In this document: piece after piece, positions 1-7,835 of the stretch
Layout of the letters: the number at the start of each line of letters is the position of its first letter
Position numbering within the stretch: position 1 is the first letter of the stretch
Assembly: GCF_014490725.1 (NCBI RefSeq)
Contig: NZ_JACOQL010000001.1
Location: 62,001 to 126,000, forward strand
DNA length: 64,000 nt
Reading direction: 5' to 3'
From: Paracoccus amoyensis
Lineage (GTDB): Bacteria > Pseudomonadota > Alphaproteobacteria > Rhodobacterales > Rhodobacteraceae
Program-made: the position numbers and the translations under genes
The notes under the pieces: model-generated
Database searches by the model: none
Seen by the model: the letters and a program-made list of their open reading frames with translations, nothing else
What the model was told of the DNA's origin: nothing

Positions 1-414
1 TTCATCAATCTGGATGTCCGCGCTCTTCCAAATGCCGAATCATTTTCACACGCCGCCCGTTATCTAACCGTTATCTGCCGCATGACCCGGCCGGAAGGCT
101 TTCAAGATCATCTGTGGAAATCGACGGTGGTGACGGCATGTTCAAAGTAAACAACAAAGACTTAAGTGGCATCCTGCCGTTTCGAAAGATCTCTTGCCCG
201 GGTCGGAATCGGCACCGGACCACCGGCGATATTCCCGGCACGGATGGTCTGCCGACGCCGGAACGGTGCGACCTGCCAGACCAGATCGTGGTCCAGCCGA
301 TCGTTACGCCTGCCTTGGCCGACCGGGACGAGAATCACAAAAGTTTCACCCAAGGGTCATATGTCTGTCGCCTGTGAATGGGATCGGCAGACAGAACCAA
401 TCCATGAGGTCATT
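1..414. other. Intergenic leader upstream of phoA
   Basis: No convincing gene lies here. Open frames in the stretch resemble no family I recognise and lack a good ribosome binding site. The region holds a Pho-box-like direct repeat at 57-74, and a ribosome binding site (gaggt at about 405-409) just before the phosphatase start. The left end may also hold the 3' flank of a gene outside the window. Confidence 0.5.
57..74 (+). promoter_or_regulatory. Candidate Pho box (PhoB-type direct repeat)
   Basis: Two identical 7-mers, CCGTTAT, are separated by the 4-base spacer CTAA. That gives the 11-bp periodicity of a PhoB box. The known consensus CTGTCAT-N4-CTGTCAT matches each unit at 5 of 7 positions. 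The next gene to the right is a secreted alkaline phosphatase, a classic PhoB target. Against it, the site is about 340 bp upstream of the start codon. The call is inference. Confidence 0.35.
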
Positions 415-1908
415 ATGTTCCTTCGCACTGCCGGCACGGCAATCGGTCTTGTCATCGCATCGGGGGCCTCGGCCCAGGTGTCCATCTCCCAACAGGATAG
501 CCAATGGTATACCGATGCGCAGGAACGCATCGACGAACTCGCAGCGATTCAATCCAATACCAATCGCGCCAAGAACGTGATCCTGTTCGTCGCCGATGGG
601 AATGGCGTCGGCACGAACTATGCGACCCGCCTGTGGGTCGGTCAGCAGGCGGGCGGTCCGGGCGATGATCACGTGCTGCCGCAGGAAGCCTTTCCCAATC
701 TGGCGCTGGTCAAGACCTATACCACCAATGGTCAAACCCCGGATTCCGCACCGACCGCCAGCGCCATGAACACGGGTATCAAGTCGCGCAATGGCACGAT
801 CAACGTGGGTGACGAAGGCGGCTATGACAATTGCGAGGGCGCAGCGACAGCGGGACTGACCACCTTCGCCGAGATCGTCTCGGATATGGGCAAGTCGGTC
901 GGCGTCGTCTCGACCGCGCGCATTACCCACGCCACCCCTGCGGCGGTCTATGCCAAGACCACCAACCGCGATTGGGAAGACAATACCGCGCTGCCGGAAA
1001 ACTGCGCCCAGAAGGACATCGCAGCGCAGCTGGTCGATGCCGTGGATGCCGGGACGCTGGATTTCGTCATGGGCGGTGGCCGCCAGCACTTCCTGCCCAA
1101 TGGCGTCACCGATGACGAGGGCGCCGAGGGTCGGCGCACCGATGACCGCAACCTGATCGAGGAAATTCAGGCCAAGGGCTGGCAATATGTCTGGAATGAC
1201 GAAACCGCCGCCGCCGCCGATCCGACCAAGCCGGTTCTGGGCCTGTTCGAGGCCAGCCACATGCAATACGAGGACGAGCGCACCGATGAGCCGTCACTGG
1301 CGCAGATGACCGAAATGGCGATCAACAACCTGTCGAACAATGCCGAAGGTTATTATCTGTCGATCGAAGCGGGCCGGGTTGACCACGCGAACCACGACGG
1401 CAATCTGCACCGGGCGGTGACCGATGGCGCATCCTTTGCCGAGGCGATCGAAAAGGCCGTCTCGATGGTCGATCTGAGCGAAACCCTGATCATCGTCACC
1501 GCAGACCATGAACATGCCATTGCCTTCAACGGCTATTGCGGTATCGGCACCCCGATCACCGGTCTTTGCTACGAGATCGACGAACAGGGCAACACCCATA
1601 CCGGCACGCCGTCGCGGGGCCTTGATGGCAAGCCCTATACCGTCGCGGGCTACCTGAACGGCCCCGGCTCGGTCATGCATCAGGAAGAAGGCGCGAACGA
1701 CTATACCGGCACGCGCCCCGACCTGACGCAGGAACAGGCGACCGATATCGACTATCTGCAACAGGCGCTGGTTCCGATGACCTCGGAATCGCATTCGGGC
1801 GAGGATGTCGCGGTCATGGCCAACGGCCCCTGGTCGCATCTGTTCCGCGGCGTGATCGAGCAGAACCTGATCTTCCACGTCATGCACCGCGCCGTGACCG
1901 CAGAATAA
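415..1908 (+). CDS. phoA: Secreted alkaline phosphatase, PhoA family
   Basis: This is a periplasmic phosphomonoesterase that releases inorganic phosphate from organic phosphates. The 497-residue product begins with a signal peptide (cleavage likely after Ala20, ASA-Q). The metal-binding motif VADGNG lies at residues 59-64. The nucleophile motif PDSAPTASA has Ser111 at the position of E. coli Ser102. TADHEHA (about 362-368) and HSGEDV (from His460) supply the C-terminal zinc ligands. The start at 415 was chosen because it gives a clean signal peptide and has gaggt 6 bases upstream; the longer in-frame extension does not look coding. The gene stands alone and converges on sorB. Confidence 0.92.
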   Translation: MFLRTAGTAIGLVIASGASAQVSISQQDSQWYTDAQERIDELAAIQSNTNRAKNVILFVADGNGVGTNYATRLWVGQQAGGPGDDHVLPQEAFPNLALVKTYTTNGQTPDSAPTASAMNTGIKSRNGTINVGDEGGYDNCEGAATAGLTTFAEIVSDMGKSVGVVSTARITHATPAAVYAKTTNRDWEDNTALPENCAQKDIAAQLVDAVDAGTLDFVMGGGRQHFLPNGVTDDEGAEGRRTDDRNLIEEIQAKGWQYVWNDETAAAADPTKPVLGLFEASHMQYEDERTDEPSLAQMTEMAINNLSNNAEGYYLSIEAGRVDHANHDGNLHRAVTDGASFAEAIEKAVSMVDLSETLIIVTADHEHAIAFNGYCGIGTPITGLCYEIDEQGNTHTGTPSRGLDGKPYTVAGYLNGPGSVMHQEEGANDYTGTRPDLTQEQATDIDYLQQALVPMTSESHSGEDVAVMANGPWSHLFRGVIEQNLIFHVMHRAVTAE

Positions 1909-1931
1909 TCCCTGATCTGCGATGACAAGAA

Positions 1932-1958
1932 GGGGCTAGGCCGCTATGCGGCCTGCCC
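1932..1958. terminator. Hairpin between phoA and sorB
   Basis: A perfect 7-bp stem, AGGCCGC / GCGGCCT, with a 3-base loop lies at 1938-1954. It is flanked by GGG/CCC arms at about 1933-1935 and 1956-1958. It sits between two convergent genes and could end transcription from both sides. No T-run follows on either strand, so intrinsic termination is uncertain. Confidence 0.4.
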
Positions 1959-1991
1959 TGTCTGTCCCGGAAAGATGTGCCTTGGACAACC

Positions 1992-2396
1992 CTATCTTTC
2001 AGACGAGAACTGCGTTTTGAGATAGGCGAGGATCACGTCCCGCGTTTCCGGATCGGGTTCGAACATGCCCTGCTCCTCGACCATCCATTGCCACAGTTCA
2101 TCCCATCGGGCATCGGTGATCCGCTGCTGCTTGATGATATCGGTCGAATGACAGGCGACGCACTGGTAATAGGTCTCCTCGGCCCCCGGTGCATCGGGAA
2201 GCCCGCCCAGTTCGGCATTGGCGGCGGGCCCGTCCGGGGCCGCCTCCGTCGGCGCGCGCAGGGCCACCATCGGATCGGTCTGCGATATCGTCCCTGCCTG
2301 CAAGCTTGCGTCGCGCATCGGGTCCGGCCGGGCCTGCGCATCTGCCGGACCGGCCAGCAACGCAAGGGCGATCACTGCTTTCGTAATGGCACGCAT
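1992..2396 (-). CDS. sorB: Monohaem cytochrome c, sulfite dehydrogenase subunit SorB
   Basis: This small exported c-type cytochrome is the likely electron acceptor of the adjoining molybdenum sulfite dehydrogenase. The 134-residue product has an N-terminal signal peptide (about 1-20) and one haem-attachment motif, CVACH, at residues 79-83. Methionines further on (around 100-110) could be the axial ligand. It starts 10 bp after the sorA stop, so the two are almost certainly cotranscribed. SorB is assigned mainly from this pairing, because short cytochromes are poorly distinctive. It would pass electrons from sulfite oxidation to the respiratory chain. Confidence 0.8.
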   Translation of the reverse strand: MRAITKAVIALALLAGPADAQARPDPMRDASLQAGTISQTDPMVALRAPTEAAPDGPAANAELGGLPDAPGAEETYYQCVACHSTDIIKQQRITDARWDELWQWMVEEQGMFEPDPETRDVILAYLKTQFSSER

Positions 2397-2406
2397 GTCA
2401 CCCCCC

Positions 2407-3704
2407 TCACGTCGCGATCAATGCGATGCGGTGCTGCATGTTATTGCCATATCCGCGCGGGTTCCAGCCCGGCGTCGTGACCGGCTGGCTGATCCCCTTC
2501 TGGTCGGTCGCCCGCGCCCAGACCTCGTAATACCCCGCCTGAGGCAAGGTGATATTGGCGCGCCAGCGTTGCCAGGCGAAACGGTTCGGCGGCGGGTCCA
2601 GTTGCGCTTCCTGCCAGGTCTGCCCGAAATCAACCGAGACATGCATCGCCGCCACATCGCCGTCGCCCGCCCAGGCATGACCGCGCACCTCGGTCGGCGA
2701 ACCCGATGCGACCTCGGTGCCGGTGCGGGGGAATGTCACCAGCGACTTCACCGGCATTTCGGTCATCACCACCATATCCTCCTCGGGAACCTCTGTGCCC
2801 GGCGCAACCGGATAGGCGGGCAAGCGATAAGAATCGCCGGTCATCTTGGCGCCATCGTGTTCGCGGTCGCGAATGGTGATCCGGGTCAGATATTTCTGGC
2901 TGACCGATGCCGGATAGCCCGGAATCACCAGCCGCAGGGGAAAGCCGTGCAGTGCCGGGATCTCCTGCCCGTTCATGGCCCAGGCGATCACGCCATCTTC
3001 GGCCATCGCCTTTTCGATCGGGACACCGCGCGAGATGACGTCTTTTTCGGTATCGCCCGACAGATGCACGTCATTGCCGTAATGGCCGGTATAGACGGCG
3101 CTGTTTCGGACACCCGCCTCGGCCAGCACGTCACGCAGCCGCACGCCGGTCCATTCGGGACAGCCGACTGCGCCCATCGTCCACTGGTTTCCCGACGAGC
3201 CGGGATTGAAATAGGCGCGCCCGTTCCCGCCGCATTCCACCACCAGCGCACGCGTGACATTCTCGAAACGGGATTTCAGATCGTCGATGCTCAGCTCCAG
3301 CGGCTTGTCCACCTCGCCATCAATGGTCAGGGTCCAGCCTGTGGCGTCGGCATCGAGGGCGCTTTGTGGCACCAGCCCGTTCATGCGCACGAACATATGC
3401 TCATAAGGGGTCACATCGGCGTCCAAGAGATAGGCCGGGGTTTCGGCGTTAAGCGGCCGGTCGCTCAGCACGACAAGGCCGTCCTTGTCGACCATCAGAT
3501 CCTGACCGGTATCCTGGGCAGCGCGACCGGGATCAGCCCATGCGGCAGGTTGCGTTCGAAGGGGATCGTCATGCCAAGCGCCGCCCCAAAGGCCGATGCC
3601 CCCGTCGCACGCAGAAATGCACGCCGCCCCCGGTCCGGTCCGGGCTCGGACAGTCCGGTTCCCTCGATTGCGCCGTTCTCAAATGTGTCAGCATTCTCAG
3701 ACAT
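2407..3704 (-). pseudogene. sorA: Sulfite dehydrogenase catalytic subunit SorA/SoxC-like, frameshifted
   Basis: This is a periplasmic molybdopterin enzyme that oxidises sulfite to sulfate. The N-terminal part carries a twin-arginine signal (GRRAFLRATG), as expected for Tat export of a folded cofactor protein. The larger part has the molybdenum-ligand segment VVECGGNGR followed by the dimerisation domain. The reading frame breaks near 3516-3519: the N-terminal frame is good through IPVAL, and the -1 frame resumes with QDTGQDL. Restoring one base gives ALAQDTG and a 432-residue protein, with total length divisible by three. The gene lies after pta in the taurine block and handles the sulfite released by Xsc. 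It is either a true lesion or a sequence error. Confidence 0.85.
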
Positions 3705-3763
3705 CTTCAGATTCCCCCTCCTCTGGGCATCAGTTGCGCGGCGAAACTCACCGGCCGGTTTTC

Positions 3764-4747
3764 CTATCCTGCACCATTTTCGGTCCCAGTGGTCAACGAT
3801 TGCACCGCGGTGACCGCGCAGGCCGCGACGATATCGCTGACCGAACAGCCGCGGGACAGATCGTTGGCCGGACGGGCAAGACCTTGCAGGATCGGGCCGA
3901 CTGCGGTCAGGCCACCCAGGCGTTGGGCGATCTTGTAGCCGATGTTGCCCGCCGCCAGATCCGGGAAGATGAACACGTTCGGTCGCCCGGTCAGCCGGCT
4001 CTGCGGCGCCTTCTTGGCCCGGATCGCATCATCCAGCGCGGCGTCGAACTGCAACTCACCATCCACTTCCAGATCCGGCTCGGCGGCGCGGATCAGCGCC
4101 AGTGCCTCTCGCACCTTGTCGAGGCTGGGGTGATTGGCGGACCCGGCGGTAGAAAAGGACAACAGCGCGACACGGGCCGGTTCGTTCAGCAATTGCTGGC
4201 AGGACAGCGCCGCCGAACGCGCAATCGAGGCCAGTTCGTTCGCGTCAGGCTCGACCACCAGACCGCAATCCGCGAAGATCATGCCGCCCTTGATCGGGGT
4301 CTGGGAATCGCAGGCCAGCATCAGAAAGAAGCTGCTGACGATGCCGGCCCCCTCGGCGCGGCCGATGATCTGCAACGCGGCCCGCACCGTGTCGGCGGTG
4401 GTGGCGACCGCGCCGCCGACGGTGCCGTCCGCCTGACCCAGATGCACGCGCATCGCGGCCTGCCGGATCGGGTCGCGCATGTCCACCAGTGCCTGTTCCG
4501 GGGTCAGCCCCCTGGCCTTGCGCATCCCGTGCCAGACCGCTGCCAGCTCTTCCAGATCAGGTGCTTGCGCGGGATCCATCGTCTCGACACCGGGCAGATC
4601 CGGCCCGTTCATCAGGGTGATGCGGGCCAGCCCCTCGGCGGTCAGACGGACCGCAGCTTCGGCGATGCGGGGGTCATTGCCTTCGGGCAGGATGATGTGA
4701 CGCGGGTTCGCGCGGGCCATCTCGAAGATGCGATCAAGAGGTTTCAT
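3764..4747 (-). CDS. pta: Phosphate acetyltransferase
   Basis: Converts acetyl phosphate plus CoA to acetyl-CoA and phosphate. The 327-residue product is a stand-alone PTA_PTB catalytic domain beginning MKPLDRIFEMARANP, with the family's DPxI-like and SANHPS segments. Length is normal for the short class. In taurine and isethionate degraders this enzyme takes the acetyl phosphate made by Xsc, and here it lies two genes downstream of xsc, which supports that role. A ribosome binding site (AGAAAGG) precedes the ATG. The upstream gap to tauZ holds a 13-bp tandem repeat. A second PTA domain occurs in MaeB at 45.6-47.8 kb but is probably regulatory. Confidence 0.92.
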   Translation of the reverse strand: MKPLDRIFEMARANPRHIILPEGNDPRIAEAAVRLTAEGLARITLMNGPDLPGVETMDPAQAPDLEELAAVWHGMRKARGLTPEQALVDMRDPIRQAAMRVHLGQADGTVGGAVATTADTVRAALQIIGRAEGAGIVSSFFLMLACDSQTPIKGGMIFADCGLVVEPDANELASIARSAALSCQQLLNEPARVALLSFSTAGSANHPSLDKVREALALIRAAEPDLEVDGELQFDAALDDAIRAKKAPQSRLTGRPNVFIFPDLAAGNIGYKIAQRLGGLTAVGPILQGLARPANDLSRGCSVSDIVAACAVTAVQSLTTGTENGAG

Positions 4748-4796
4748 GGCAACGGACCTTTCTGTTGCTCAATATCGGTATCGGCCGCAGAGGGCT

Positions 4797-4878
4797 GCAC
4801 AAGGAGGCCGCACAAGGAGGCCGCACAAGGAGGCCGCACAAGGAGGCCGCACAAGGAGGCCGCACAAGGAGGCCGCAC
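4797..4878. repeat. 13-bp perfect tandem repeat, six copies
   Basis: The unit GCACAAGGAGGCC is repeated without a mismatch at 4797-4809, 4810-4822, 4823-4835, 4836-4848, 4849-4861 and 4862-4874, followed by the partial unit GCAC. It lies in the 166-bp gap between the tauZ stop and the pta start, inside the transcribed block. The unit length is not a multiple of three and no gene covers it. Copy number of such arrays often varies by slippage. On the plus strand each unit contains AAGGAGG, a perfect Shine-Dalgarno-like core, but the genes run on the minus strand. Confidence 0.95.
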
Positions 4879-4913
4879 GGCGTGACGGATCGGGTCGGGG
4901 TGCGCGGCCTCGG

Positions 4914-5930
4914 CTATCCCAGCAGGTGCAGACCGGCCACGACGAACACCCCCAGAAACACGGTCTCGGCCACCAGAAGCACGATGGCCCCGCCGCCGAC
5001 TGCCAGCATCTTCTTCAGCGAGGTCTTGATGCCGACCGCGGCGATCGAGATCAGCAGCGCCCAGCGGGACAGATCGCCGGCCAGATCGGACACTGCCTGC
5101 GGGATCAGCCCGAAGCTGTTCAGCGCCGCCAGCACCATGAAGCCGATGACGAAACTCGGCAGCAGCGGCGGCGCCTTGCCGCCCTCGGTATCGGCCAGAC
5201 CGCGCGCCCGGATCACCAGCGAGAAGCACAAGACCACCGGCGCCAGCATCGACACCCGGATCAGCTTGACCAGCGTCGCCGTCTCGCCGGTTTCCGGACC
5301 GATGGAAAAGCCCGCGCCGACCACCTGCGCCACGTCATGAATGGTGCCGCCCAGAAACACCCCGCTGTCGCGCGGGGTAAAGCCAAAGGCGTTCGACAGC
5401 ATCGGGTAAAGCACCATCGCCACGGTCGACAGCACCGTGACCGACAGCACCGTAAAGACCAGATCGCGCTCGGATTTCTCGTGCTTGGGCAGCACGGCGG
5501 CGATGGCCATGGCGGCCGAGGCGCCGCAGATCGCGACCGAGCCGCCGGTCAGCAGCGCGAACCGCCAGCCGCGCCCGACAAAACGCGTCGCCACCAGCGC
5601 AAACAGGATGGTCAGGATCACCCCCGCCACCACCAGCGCGATCGACGCGCCGCCCAGTTCCGCCAGCATGTCGACCGAGATCCGCGCGCCCAACAGCGCG
5701 ACGCCCAGCCGCAGGACGGTGCGGGCGGTGAAGGCGATGCCCGGCGCGGTGCGGGTGCCCTCATCGGCCAGAAAATTCAGCGCCAGTCCCAGGAGCAGCG
5801 CCAGCAGCATGGCGGGGGCGCCGTAATGGTCAGAGAGGAACTGCGCCGTCGCCGCGACCAGAACCGAGACGGCAAAGCCCGGAAAGGCGTCGGTCAGCGT
5901 ATCGCGCGAGGGGATCATGGTGGTCAGCAT
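4914..5930 (-). CDS. tauZ: YeiH-family membrane protein, probable sulfate exporter TauZ
   Basis: An integral membrane protein of the YeiH/UPF0324 family with about ten hydrophobic segments over 338 residues. In Paracoccus the homologue beside xsc, called TauZ, is proposed to export the sulfate formed from sulfonate sulfur. Transport has been inferred rather than measured in detail. The start was set at the second ATG, because GGAG then sits 6 bases upstream; the earlier ATG at 5936 would leave no spacing. It lies between xsc and pta, about 110 bp after xsc and beyond a strong hairpin, so its expression may be lower than that of xsc. Confidence 0.82.
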   Translation of the reverse strand: MLTTMIPSRDTLTDAFPGFAVSVLVAATAQFLSDHYGAPAMLLALLLGLALNFLADEGTRTAPGIAFTARTVLRLGVALLGARISVDMLAELGGASIALVVAGVILTILFALVATRFVGRGWRFALLTGGSVAICGASAAMAIAAVLPKHEKSERDLVFTVLSVTVLSTVAMVLYPMLSNAFGFTPRDSGVFLGGTIHDVAQVVGAGFSIGPETGETATLVKLIRVSMLAPVVLCFSLVIRARGLADTEGGKAPPLLPSFVIGFMVLAALNSFGLIPQAVSDLAGDLSRWALLISIAAVGIKTSLKKMLAVGGGAIVLLVAETVFLGVFVVAGLHLLG

Positions 5931-5998
5931 CGTCATCTCCGGGCTGGTGCGGAAGCTTCCGGCGCGGAGCCGCGCCCGCGCCGAAGGATGGTGATGTG

Positions 5999-6022
5999 CC
6001 GGCCGCCCCGAAAGGCGGCCGG
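5999..6022 (-). terminator. Strong hairpin downstream of xsc
   Basis: A 9-bp perfect GC stem (CCGGCCGCC / GGCGGCCGG) closes a 6-base loop. It lies 17 bases after the xsc stop on the minus strand. No U-tract follows, so it may stabilise the xsc mRNA 3' end or cause partial termination before tauZ rather than end transcription fully. Confidence 0.5.
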
Positions 6023-6038
6023 GTCAGGCCCTTGCGTT

Positions 6039-7823
6039 TCAGGCCGCGGCGCCTTTCTGCGGGCGCATGTCGGAGGCGTCGATGCCGGCCACCGGCACGG
6101 GCTTCTTCATCGCGTCGCGGCGGAAGGGTTCGCCCAGCTCCTGGTTCAGCAGCACCTCGATGAAGGTGGTCTCGCCTTTCTTCATCTGCGCCTCGACCGC
6201 GTCATGCAGGGCATGGGTCAGTTCCTCGGGCGTGCGCACCTGCACGCCGTTGACGCCGCAGGCTTTCGCGATCCCGGCATAGGTGGTGTCGCGGTCCAGT
6301 TCGGTGCCGACGAAGTTGTTGTCATACCACAGCGTCGTGTTGCGCTTTTCGGCGCCCCATTGATAGTTGCGGAAGATGACCATGGTGATCGCCGGCCAGT
6401 CCTCGCGCCCGACCGAGACCATCTCGTTCATCGAGATCCCAAAGGCGCCGTCGCCGGCAAAGCCGATGACCGGGGTGTCGGGATTGCCGATCTTGGCGCC
6501 CAGGATCGCCGGGAAGCCATAGCCGCAGGGCCCGAACAGGCCCGGCGCCAGATATTTCCGGCCGCCCTCGAAGGTCGGATAGGCATTGCCGATGGCGCAG
6601 TTATTGCCGATGTCCGAGGACACGATGGCATCGGCCGGAACCGCCTGCATGATCGCGCGCCAGGCCTGACGCGGCGACATCAGGTCGGCGTCGCGGTTGC
6701 GCGCGCCCTCGTTCCATTCGGTGCCGGGATCGTCCTGCTCGTGGTCGAGGCTGGACAGTTCCTGCGCCCAACGCGACTTCGTCGTCGCGATCAGGTCCTT
6801 GCGGTCCTTGCGGCCGGCATCGCCCGCGCCGTCCGACAGCTGCGCCAGAATCCCGCGCGCCACCTTGCCGGCATCGCCCTGAATACCCACGGTCACCTTC
6901 TTGGTCAGCCCGATCCGGTCGGCATTGATGTCGACCTGAATGATCTTCGCCTCCTTCGGCCAATAGTCGATGCCGTAGCCCGGCAGGGTCGAGAACGGGT
7001 TCAGGCGGGTGCCGAGTGCCAAGACCACATCGGCCTTCTGGATCAGTTCCATCGCCGCTTTCGAGCCGTTATAGCCCAAGGGGCCGACGGCCAGCGGATG
7101 GCTGCCGGGGAAGCTGTCATTGTGCTGGTAGTTCGAGGCGACCGGCGCATCCAGACGCTCGGCCAGTTTGGCCACATCCGGAATCGCCCCGGAGAGAACC
7201 ACGCCGGCGCCCGAGAGGATGACCGGGAACTTCGCTTCCGAAAGCAGCTTCGCCGCCTCGGCCACGGCCTCCTCGCCACCCGCCGGGCGCTCGAAGGCAA
7301 CGATCTGCGGCAGATCGACGTCGATCACCTGGGTCCACATGTCGCGCGGGATGTTGATCTGGGCCGGGGCCGAATTGCGCCAGGCCTGCATGATCACCCG
7401 GTTCAGCACCTCGGGGATGCGGGACGGGTCGCGGACCTCTTCCTGATAGCAGACAGAGTCGGCAAAGAGCCGCATCTGCTCCATTTCCTGGAAGCCGCCC
7501 TGGCCGATGGTCTTGTTGGCCGCCTGCGGGGTGACCAGCAGCAGCGGCGTGTGGTTCCAATAGGCGGTCTTGATCGGGGTCACAAAGCCGGTCACGCCCG
7601 GCCCGTTCTGGGCGATCGCCATCGACATCTTGCCGGTCGAGCGGGTGAAGCCATCGGCCATCAGCCCGGCATTGGTTTCATGCGCGGTATCCCAGAAGGT
7701 GATCCCGGCCTTCGGAAACAGGTCCGACACCGGCATCATCGCCGAGCCGATAATGCCAAAGGCATGCTCGATCCCGTGCATCTGCAGGACTTTGACGAAG
7801 GCTTCTTCGGTGGTCATTTTCAT
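6039..7823 (-). CDS. xsc: Sulfoacetaldehyde acetyltransferase
   Basis: A cytoplasmic thiamine-diphosphate enzyme that cleaves sulfoacetaldehyde with phosphate to acetyl phosphate and sulfite. It is the key desulfonation step of taurine and isethionate breakdown. The 594-residue product has the three-domain acetolactate-synthase-like layout. The N-terminal pyrimidine-binding domain contains TAHETNAGLMADG with the catalytic Glu, and the C-terminal diphosphate-binding motif begins GDGAFGISMNE. The segment NYQWGAEKRN is typical of Xsc rather than acetolactate synthase. It starts 12 bp after the tauY stop and is flanked by every expected partner, so the identification is secure. Confidence 0.95.
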   Translation of the reverse strand: MKMTTEEAFVKVLQMHGIEHAFGIIGSAMMPVSDLFPKAGITFWDTAHETNAGLMADGFTRSTGKMSMAIAQNGPGVTGFVTPIKTAYWNHTPLLLVTPQAANKTIGQGGFQEMEQMRLFADSVCYQEEVRDPSRIPEVLNRVIMQAWRNSAPAQINIPRDMWTQVIDVDLPQIVAFERPAGGEEAVAEAAKLLSEAKFPVILSGAGVVLSGAIPDVAKLAERLDAPVASNYQHNDSFPGSHPLAVGPLGYNGSKAAMELIQKADVVLALGTRLNPFSTLPGYGIDYWPKEAKIIQVDINADRIGLTKKVTVGIQGDAGKVARGILAQLSDGAGDAGRKDRKDLIATTKSRWAQELSSLDHEQDDPGTEWNEGARNRDADLMSPRQAWRAIMQAVPADAIVSSDIGNNCAIGNAYPTFEGGRKYLAPGLFGPCGYGFPAILGAKIGNPDTPVIGFAGDGAFGISMNEMVSVGREDWPAITMVIFRNYQWGAEKRNTTLWYDNNFVGTELDRDTTYAGIAKACGVNGVQVRTPEELTHALHDAVEAQMKKGETTFIEVLLNQELGEPFRRDAMKKPVPVAGIDASDMRPQKGAAA

Positions 7824-7835
7824 CGGCGTCGCTCC

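Noticed and set aside
166..414. An in-frame upstream extension of the alkaline phosphatase
   Set aside because: The extension is basic and not conserved-looking, and would bury the signal peptide; the ATG at 415 with a ribosome binding site is better.
4797..4878. CRISPR array
   Set aside because: The repeats are 13 bp and directly abut, with no spacers and no cas genes nearby; it is a simple tandem repeat.
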